A stretch of DNA of 8,170 bases, taken from Lachnospiraceae bacterium UBA7729 (GTDB lineage: Bacteria; Bacillota; Clostridia; Lachnospirales; Lachnospiraceae). The DNA lies in NCBI GenBank assembly GCA_002482005.1, contig DLFD01000002.1, positions 1-8,170 on the forward strand, in the 5' to 3' direction. Every line of letters begins with the position of its first letter. The stretch's first letter is position 1. The notes below the pieces were generated by a model. It made no database searches. It was not told where the DNA came from and saw only the letters and a program-made list of their open reading frames with translations. Position numbers and translations under genes: made by a program. This document shows positions 1 through 5,220 of this stretch, piece by piece.

Positions 1-1103
1 TAGTCGTAAAGGCTGTACTGGAAAACGTAGCGATTATCCATGTAGTTGAGCAGCTCTTCCGGAACGGAGCTGATGGAAATGTTTCTTGCGTCATAGTCCG
101 TATCCTGCGAGGTTTGGCTCTGCGGCTGGGACTGGGTCTGCGGCGGATTCTGTGTCTGCACGGCTGCTTGCGTCTGAGTCCCGGCTGCCTGTTCTTCCGT
201 ATCCGAGGCATCCTCGGTCGCCAGCGTCTCCGGCTGGACCTCCTTCTCATCTTCTTCGATCATGAAGATGTACTCGCCCGGAAGGTCTGGGAAAAGTATA
301 AAACGGAAGCTCTTGCCATCCACTTTCTCCAGGCGTCCCTGAAAGGCCATCCCGTTCGGAAGTGAGCATTCGACCTCTTTCTCCACGATGATCCGTTTTG
401 TGCTGATTCCTCTGTCCTTGAGAAAAAGTCCGGCTGCCCGGAGAAAGTCTGTCTCCACAAATCCTGCGTCCCGCTTCTCCTTGTCCGTCATCCCGGTAAT
501 CGTGAGATAGGGACTGATTCCCTGGTCCTCTTCCTTTCCGAAGATTTGCACTTTCATGGAATCCTCGCCCTGACTAATCAGTTCTGCCTTCTCCTCTTCA
601 GATACCACAGCGGGTACATCGGGTTCTTCCGTTTCGATTGCCTCAGCAAGGCCCACCTCCCCGGAATTCTCTGCAGCGTTCAGCTCACTCATCACCTGAG
701 TTGCTTGTCGATTACTGCTCTCCGGATCCGGCAGCTTTGCCATCTCTCCAGCGACCGCAAGACTCAGGATAAAGATGACCGAAGCGCCAAGTGTCATGAT
801 CTTTTTTGTCCTGATGGTTTTGCGCCGATCATCAGAAAGACCGGGAAGTTCAGTATCTTCTGCTTTGCCAGCCTCTTCATTATTCATACCGATAAAGCTG
901 CTTTGTCTGTACCGTTTTGTCGGCGGGCTCCTGTGTGGTTTTGGAGCATCTACAGAAATCTTCTTCAATAAGTCGGGATCAAGATGGCTCATGGTTTCCG
1001 GAGTTCCTCGCCGCACGTTGTTTTCCTCGGACTTGGTGTTTAAGCCTTTTCTCTGCTCCGGAGAGAAATCCTCCGGAGCTTCATTTCTCATATTCTTGTC
1101 CAT
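1..1103 (-). CDS. Single-pass membrane protein, likely conjugation-channel component; 3' end outside window
   Basis: An ATG at 1103-1101 opens a frame that stays open for 367 codons to the window edge, so the C-terminus is missing. GGAGG at 1117-1113 sits 9 bases upstream, and the gene begins 20 bases after the stop of the 397-residue gene. Residues 1-100 are polar and charged (cytoplasmic), 101-120 form one hydrophobic transmembrane helix, and the rest should lie outside the membrane. An acidic linker (about 125-195) leads to a domain (about 197-283) beginning PYLTITGMT. A Gln/Thr/Ser-rich linker (about 305-335) follows. A second domain starts near 341 (NISISSVPEELLNYM) and is cut by the edge. 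Both domains resemble the neighbouring 397-residue protein. I recognise no named family. A VirB8/TcpC-like scaffold role is inferred from topology, two ectodomains and gene order; a pilus-like or adhesin role is possible. Confidence 0.85.
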   Translation of the reverse strand, partial: MDKNMRNEAPEDFSPEQRKGLNTKSEENNVRRGTPETMSHLDPDLLKKISVDAPKPHRSPPTKRYRQSSFIGMNNEEAGKAEDTELPGLSDDRRKTIRTKKIMTLGASVIFILSLAVAGEMAKLPDPESSNRQATQVMSELNAAENSGEVGLAEAIETEEPDVPAVVSEEEKAELISQGEDSMKVQIFGKEEDQGISPYLTITGMTDKEKRDAGFVETDFLRAAGLFLKDRGISTKRIIVEKEVECSLPNGMAFQGRLEKVDGKSFRFILFPDLPGEYIFMIEEDEKEVQPETLATEDASDTEEQAAGTQTQAAVQTQNPPQTQSQPQSQTSQDTDYDARNISISSVPEELLNYMDNRYVFQYSLYD

Positions 1104-1123
1104 ATGGCCGTTCCTCCCGAAAG

Positions 1124-2317
1124 TCAAAGGCCGCTGAACTTGAATGTGTCAGCAGTCTTGTCGTAGGTTCCTTCGATCGTCTCTCCGGTATTCAGTTCGA
1201 TGGTGAACAGTGCCCGGTTCTGCTCCGGCTGAAGTTCGTAGCTGCTCAGGGTCCCGACCAGCTCTCCGGTCTTGCCGCTCTTCAGCACATAATCAAATGC
1301 TGAATCATAGAAGTGATCCTTTCCGCCGACAAACTTGATCAGGTTCGTTGATACCTGAAGGATGTCAAAGGAAGTCGTTACCTCCTGGGAAGTCCCGCCT
1401 GACTCACCTGAGTAACCGCCCCCTCCGTAGCTCCCGGATGAGCCGCCGGCTGAAGTTCCGGTCCCAGTCTGTGTTTCCTCTGCGACTGGCGCCGCGGTCT
1501 CACTCTGGGAATTCTCACTTTCCCTTTCCACTTCGGTAAAGAGATACTTTTTCTCCTTCGGGTAATACACAGCAAGGGCCTCCCACCTCGGGTCGTTGTT
1601 GAAATAGATATAGTGGTAAACCTGATTCTCATCCTGTTCTCCCTTGTACTCCTCCTCGGAGAAAGTCACGTCCGTTACGCCCTGGTACTCGGACATGGCG
1701 GAACTGATGTGGAGTTGGTCGCCCAGCTGCTGGAGGAACTTCTGGTCATCGAACTGTCCGCTGTAGGACTGAAGGATAGCGGCCGTCAGCCCGTGGATTG
1801 TCAGGTTGTAGGGATTGGTCTCTGGTGTCTCCATCATCGTTTCCGGCTCCGTCGATGGCTCTGGAACTTTCTGCTCCTCAGGCTTCTTTTCCTCGTCCGA
1901 GAACTTCAGATTCACGAGAACATCCTCATCCGGCATGACGAAGTTGATCCTCTTGTTGTTGTCATCTGCGTCATTCACCAGATAGGAATAGCTGGTGGAA
2001 ATGTCATTAGTGGCGTTGATCGAAACGTCATCGAAGTACTTCCCCTCGACCGGATGTACCACCAGGGCGACCATTTCCTGCGGAGTGACCGAAAGCATCA
2101 GTTTCTCGTCGTCCTCCTTGGAAAAGAGTTTCTTGTCATATTCGATGCTGCCGTCTGCACTCTTGTAGATCAGAACGCTGTGCTTTGCCGCCTCTGTCTC
2201 TACTGGTGCTTTCGGTTTCTTCATCACAAAGTTCAGTGTGAAAAGCCCCGCCACGACTGCAGCCATTACGATGCCGGTGATCATAACCGGCTTGTTGCTT
2301 GGTCTGTTCGGATACAT
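1124..2317 (-). CDS. Single-pass membrane protein with InlB-repeat-like and two-part ectodomain, 397 aa
   Basis: The frame is open upstream to 2464, but the ATG at 2317 is chosen because AGGAGG lies 8 bases before it. Earlier starts would overlap the 218-residue gene by up to 134 bases. Residues 1-10 are cytoplasmic and 11-31 form a transmembrane helix. Residues about 72-140 read like a divergent InlB/bacterial repeat domain: beta-rich, with VTP, HPVEGKYFDDVSI and a closing FVMPDEDVLVNLKF. After a Pro/Glu linker (142-167), a domain at about 168-263 starts NPYNLTIHGLT. A Gly/Ser/Tyr-rich linker (287-309) precedes a beta-rich C-terminal domain (about 315-397). The last two domains match, in order, those of the partial gene downstream, so the two look like tandem paralogues. 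No catalytic motif is visible. A structural role in a conjugation channel is inferred from context; function is not established. Confidence 0.86.
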   Translation of the reverse strand: MYPNRPSNKPVMITGIVMAAVVAGLFTLNFVMKKPKAPVETEAAKHSVLIYKSADGSIEYDKKLFSKEDDEKLMLSVTPQEMVALVVHPVEGKYFDDVSINATNDISTSYSYLVNDADDNNKRINFVMPDEDVLVNLKFSDEEKKPEEQKVPEPSTEPETMMETPETNPYNLTIHGLTAAILQSYSGQFDDQKFLQQLGDQLHISSAMSEYQGVTDVTFSEEEYKGEQDENQVYHYIYFNNDPRWEALAVYYPKEKKYLFTEVERESENSQSETAAPVAEETQTGTGTSAGGSSGSYGGGGYSGESGGTSQEVTTSFDILQVSTNLIKFVGGKDHFYDSAFDYVLKSGKTGELVGTLSSYELQPEQNRALFTIELNTGETIEGTYDKTADTFKFSGL

Positions 2318-2325
2318 GTCTGTCC

Positions 2326-2331
2326 CCTCCT
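2326..2331 (-). promoter_or_regulatory. Ribosome binding site fixing the start of the 397-residue gene
   Basis: AGGAGG (in TGAGGAGGGGACAGACATG) overlaps the TGA stop of the 218-residue gene and is 8 bases before ATG 2317. It rules out the longer start at 2464 and suggests that translation of the two genes is coupled. Confidence 0.75.
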
Positions 2332-2987
2332 CATCTGTTGTAGGCATACACGCTGTAGAAGTCGTATGCCTTGCTGTAAACGACGATGTAGTCCTGGGAA
2401 TAAGACTTCTTCCCGGACTGCGTGTAGACTCTGACCATGCAGCGGATCTCATCGTCCGTCTCATCGAGCATTTCCTTCAGTTCCACTTTCGTCACGGTGT
2501 ACAGGTCTCCGTAGGCCTGATAGAAATGATCTGCGATGGCATGGTCAAACTCCACCGCCCGGTCTCCGATAAAAGCTTCCTGCACACCGGAATAGGCTTC
2601 GATGATCTCCGGATGGAAAGACTGGCGGAACTTCTGAAGCCCCTGGTCCTGCTCCTCCTTCTGCTTTTGGACTTCCTCATCTGTAGCCGGAACTTTGCCG
2701 GAATCGGAGGATCCGGAAGGAGTCTGTTCTTCATGGTCTCCTGCATCATCCTTCTCTTTCGGTCTCCCCGCGCTGTCATCGTTCTCTGTTTCAGATACAT
2801 CTCCACCGCCTAATGCTCCTGCATATCCTGGTCCGCTTTCCGTCAGGACTTCCGTCTGCTCCGTCTCTGTATCAAGACTGTCCACCAGTTTGTCCGATCC
2901 AAGATCGATCAGGTATGGCAGATAGACCGAGATCAAAACGGCAATGCAGAAGATCAGGATGTAACTCTGCAATTTCTTCTTATCCAT
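2331..2987 (-). CDS. Small single-pass membrane protein, 218 aa, possible NTF2/VirB8-like ectodomain
   Basis: ATG at 2987 is preceded by AAGGAG at 3000-2995 with a 7-base spacer; this site directly follows the TGA stop of the upstream hydrolase, suggesting translational coupling. The start MDKKKLQSY is a short cytoplasmic basic tail, followed by a hydrophobic helix at about 8-28. An acidic, Gly/Ser/Asp-rich linker with a KQKEEQDQ helix runs from about 35 to 118. The C-terminal domain, about 125-218, has a helical half (EIIEAYSGVQEAF, VEFDHAIADHFYQAYGD) and a strand-rich half (RCMVRVYTQ, DYIVVYSKAYDFYSVYAY). That helix-then-strands order would suit an NTF2-like or VirB8-like fold, and it aligns loosely with the PYxLTI domain of the next protein. 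I recognise no named family. Its TGA stop is 13 bases before the next ATG, in one operon. Confidence 0.87.
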   Translation of the reverse strand: MDKKKLQSYILIFCIAVLISVYLPYLIDLGSDKLVDSLDTETEQTEVLTESGPGYAGALGGGDVSETENDDSAGRPKEKDDAGDHEEQTPSGSSDSGKVPATDEEVQKQKEEQDQGLQKFRQSFHPEIIEAYSGVQEAFIGDRAVEFDHAIADHFYQAYGDLYTVTKVELKEMLDETDDEIRCMVRVYTQSGKKSYSQDYIVVYSKAYDFYSVYAYNR

Positions 2988-3000
2988 GCGTTATCTCCTT

Positions 3001-5193
3001 TCACGTATCGAAGAACCAGTTGCCGCCGATCTGTACTGCACCTGCTCCGGTCGTCTTTCCTTTTCTGCTCCGGAAGCTTGTGAAGTTGTGGTTGCGTATT
3101 CCTCGCCTCAGACAGTCATCGACTGCCTGCTTCACATAGTCCGGGACGTTGCCGTTCAGTCTCGGCTTCCAATAGCTGTCCATCGAATAGCAGTACTGGC
3201 CCGGTGCGGTCAGCTGGCTCAGTGCATTGCCGCCTTCGTATCCCCACTTGCCGGACTCAGTCCGGTTCATGGCAGAGGAAATGACTGCCAGAGCTCCCTG
3301 GTAGGACCCGTTATCTTCCTGCGCGACGATTGCCCAGATCAGTTCCATCTGTTTCTGCGAATACTCCGTTCCATCGGTTCGGAAGCCCGTCTCCGCAATT
3401 CCTTCGCTATTGTCCTGAAGGATGATGTAGCGGCGGATCGAAGTGATCGGCATGAAGTCCATGTTGCTGATCATGGGACCTGTCCCCGGATTCTCAGCAG
3501 TGTTATAGGAATGTCCGCTGCAATGGACCACCTTGCCGTCTCCCAGATAGATACCTACGTGAGGATTGCTGCCCCAGTAGACAATGTCTCCCGGCTGAGC
3601 GTCCGACACATCCGGGACGATCTCTCCATTGGCTCCCTGATCCTGTGCGATCCTCGGAAGGTTGATTCCGAAGGATCCGAAGATGCTCTGCACAAAGCCG
3701 GAACAATCTGCTCCATAGCTGAGGCTTGTGCCGCCCCAGATGTAAGGAATCTTGCCGACAAAGGTCGTCGCGTACTCTGCTATCTCCTCCCCCATTGAGG
3801 ATGCTGCAGGCTTGACCGAACTCAGTGAAAAATAAAGAGAACGATTATCCTCCGGACTGATCAGCTCAGTCGCCAGATTCTCATTTCCCGAATCCCGAAG
3901 GATACTCGCCACGCTGCCTCCGCTGAAGAGGTCTGACTTCCGGATAAAACCCCGAACGTCCCCCGACTCTACAAAGTACCAGTCCTTCTCGTCCTGCGGC
4001 TTTGCGAGGATGTAGACCAGATTCCCTGACTGAACCTCGCCAACAGCTCTGGCGTTCTCTTTCGGGTACTCCAAAATTTCTGCCTTTGTCAGAACGAGAG
4101 CGGAATCCTTATCAGCCAGGACATCCTTCGTAGTCGTCTGCGTGTAAGTGAAGGCCATGTTGTCCGCGATCTCGATATCGGGTGTCGCGGTCTCGAATCC
4201 CTTCTCTCCAATCAGGTCCACCATTTCCGTCGTATCACTCCCGGACTCAAGCTCAGAAGAAGGAATAAATCCCCGGACATCGCCGGATTCCACATAGGAC
4301 CAGTCGCCGACCGATTTCAGCACACAGACAAGGCCGAAGAAGGAAACCTCTCCGACGATGGCTGACTTCTGGTCCGGCTGTTCGTAGATCCGGTTGCTCC
4401 TGTCGCCGTGGGCGATCGCGTACTCCTTCTTCACCTGAGAGAATCGGAAGTCGCGTTTGAAATACCAGCTTGGGTCCCAGTAGCTGCCGTTATAGTAGTA
4501 GCTGTCATCGGAATATTCCTCCTCTGTTTCGGATTCCGATTCCTCCTCCGGCAGTTCATCCAGAAAGATTTCCGTTTCAGATTCTGTCTCGTCTTCTGTC
4601 TCCGTTTCCTCTTCGAGAGAGATCTCCGTTACCGTTTCTGACTGAAGCTCACTTTCCGGTTCTGTTTCCGTTTCGTGAGTGGCTTCCGATCCGTTTTCTG
4701 TCTCCGATTCCTTATCCGTATCAGATTCACTTTCTCTTTCATTCAGTGGATCCTTCTCTGTCTGGCTTGATTCAGATTCCGTCGCCTTTTCACTTCCAGG
4801 CTGCTGTTCGGTCTCCGGAATATTCTCCGTTCCGCTTTCCTTCTCGGTATGATCTTCCGGTCTTGTTTCCGTCTCTGCTTTCTGCTCCGTCTCCGCTGCC
4901 GTCTGTTCAGGCGGACCTGTCTCCTCCGGGACAGGCGGATTTGTCTCCGTAACTGCTGTCTCATTTCTCCCCGCTTCCTCTTCTGAGTTGTCTTCCGTCT
5001 GTCCGACTGGCTGCGTTTCCGGCAGGCCTTCCGTGATCGGTACAGGCAGTGTTTCCGTTGAAGATATGCTCTCTGCAACAACTTGCCTGTCCGCTTCCGT
5101 CTCCGCAGCGGGTACAGAAAAGCAGCCGCCCGTGACCGTAGTCATGAGAACGGCTGCTCCTGAAAGCAACGCTGTTATTCTTTTGAATCTCAT
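3001..5193 (-). CDS. Secreted bifunctional wall hydrolase: SH3-SH3-NlpC/P60-SleB-like, 730 aa
   Basis: Cleaves peptidoglycan outside the membrane; in this context probably to open the wall for a conjugation channel (inference). Residues 1-30 form a signal peptide (basic MRFKR, hydrophobic core, cleavage probably near VPAA). Residues about 31-230 are a low-complexity acidic stretch with about 61 Glu in 200 by hand count. Two bacterial SH3 domains (about 257-316 and 364-424) each contain VESGDVRGFI and probably bind the wall. The NlpC/P60 domain (about 470-590) has Cys497 in DCSGF, His545 in HVGIYLG and His557 in KVVHCSG, matching the Cys-His-His triad. The C-terminal 120 residues resemble the SleB/Hydrolase_2 lytic transglycosylase domain: Glu626 in AQEDNGSY, then GALAVISSAMNR and a closing IGGNWFF. 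Start: no other in-frame start follows the upstream stop, although the best ribosome site is unusually distant. All catalytic residues appear intact. Confidence 0.93.
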   Translation of the reverse strand: MRFKRITALLSGAAVLMTTVTGGCFSVPAAETEADRQVVAESISSTETLPVPITEGLPETQPVGQTEDNSEEEAGRNETAVTETNPPVPEETGPPEQTAAETEQKAETETRPEDHTEKESGTENIPETEQQPGSEKATESESSQTEKDPLNERESESDTDKESETENGSEATHETETEPESELQSETVTEISLEEETETEDETESETEIFLDELPEEESESETEEEYSDDSYYYNGSYWDPSWYFKRDFRFSQVKKEYAIAHGDRSNRIYEQPDQKSAIVGEVSFFGLVCVLKSVGDWSYVESGDVRGFIPSSELESGSDTTEMVDLIGEKGFETATPDIEIADNMAFTYTQTTTKDVLADKDSALVLTKAEILEYPKENARAVGEVQSGNLVYILAKPQDEKDWYFVESGDVRGFIRKSDLFSGGSVASILRDSGNENLATELISPEDNRSLYFSLSSVKPAASSMGEEIAEYATTFVGKIPYIWGGTSLSYGADCSGFVQSIFGSFGINLPRIAQDQGANGEIVPDVSDAQPGDIVYWGSNPHVGIYLGDGKVVHCSGHSYNTAENPGTGPMISNMDFMPITSIRRYIILQDNSEGIAETGFRTDGTEYSQKQMELIWAIVAQEDNGSYQGALAVISSAMNRTESGKWGYEGGNALSQLTAPGQYCYSMDSYWKPRLNGNVPDYVKQAVDDCLRRGIRNHNFTSFRSRKGKTTGAGAVQIGGNWFFDT
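3004..3363 (-). repeat. Direct repeat copy 2: SleB-like C-terminal module of the secreted hydrolase
   Basis: Partner of 5224-5583, in the same orientation and 2220 bases away. It ends one residue before the stop codon in the same way, and it keeps the candidate catalytic Glu and the closing IGGNWFF. It may have arisen by tandem gene duplication followed by divergence elsewhere, or by gene conversion. Confidence 0.85.
4516..5085 (-). repeat. Low-complexity Glu/Ser/Thr coding repeat
   Basis: Degenerate short repeats of TCNGAN/GANTCN type encode runs such as ESETE, ETETE and SESDT in residues about 37-226 of the secreted hydrolase. Lysine and arginine are sparse. It probably forms an extended, strongly negative linker between the signal peptide and the SH3 domains. 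Such DNA is prone to slippage, so its length may vary between strains. Confidence 0.8.
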
Positions 5194-5208
5194 GATATTT
5201 TCTGCACG

Positions 5209-5214
5209 CTCCTT
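5209..5214 (-). promoter_or_regulatory. Distant ribosome binding site of the secreted hydrolase
   Basis: AAGGAG lies 15 bases before the ATG at 5193, longer than the 5-10 bases usual for efficient initiation and unlike the 7-9 base spacers of the other operon genes. No ATG, GTG or TTG occurs in frame between the upstream stop and this ATG, and the signal peptide begins exactly there. Initiation may be weaker than for neighbouring genes. Confidence 0.5.
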
Positions 5215-5220
5215 TCCGTG

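Noticed and set aside
257..400. Minus-strand 66-codon open frame (260-460)
   Set aside because: It overlaps, in another frame, the membrane protein gene that stays open through the whole left 1.1 kb.
546..1303. Three overlapping plus-strand open frames (546-971, 775-1137, 917-1303)
   Set aside because: They lie antisense to the 367-codon partial gene and the start of its neighbour; translations are Cys/Leu/Ser-rich with no domain or ribosome site.
1613..2434. Plus-strand open frame of 273 codons opposite the 397-residue gene
   Set aside because: It lies entirely antisense to a gene with a strong ribosome site and coherent domains, and its Leu/Val/Arg/Cys-rich translation has no recognisable domain. 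It is a shadow frame.
2318..2464. Longer start for the 397-residue protein at 2464
   Set aside because: It would add 49 Arg/Thr/Ser-rich residues and overlap the 218-residue gene by 134 bases, while ATG 2317 has AGGAGG at ideal spacing directly before a transmembrane helix.
4743..5081. Minus-strand 112-codon Arg/Lys-rich open frame
   Set aside because: It is an out-of-frame reading of the Glu/Ser/Thr repeat of the secreted hydrolase (GAA/GAG shifted to AGA/AAG), with no ribosome site.
5119..5130. Possible lipoprotein signal (VTGGC) in the secreted hydrolase
   Set aside because: The -3 position is Thr rather than Leu, Val or Ile, and a better signal peptidase I site (VPAA) follows. I treat the protein as secreted, not lipidated, with some uncertainty.
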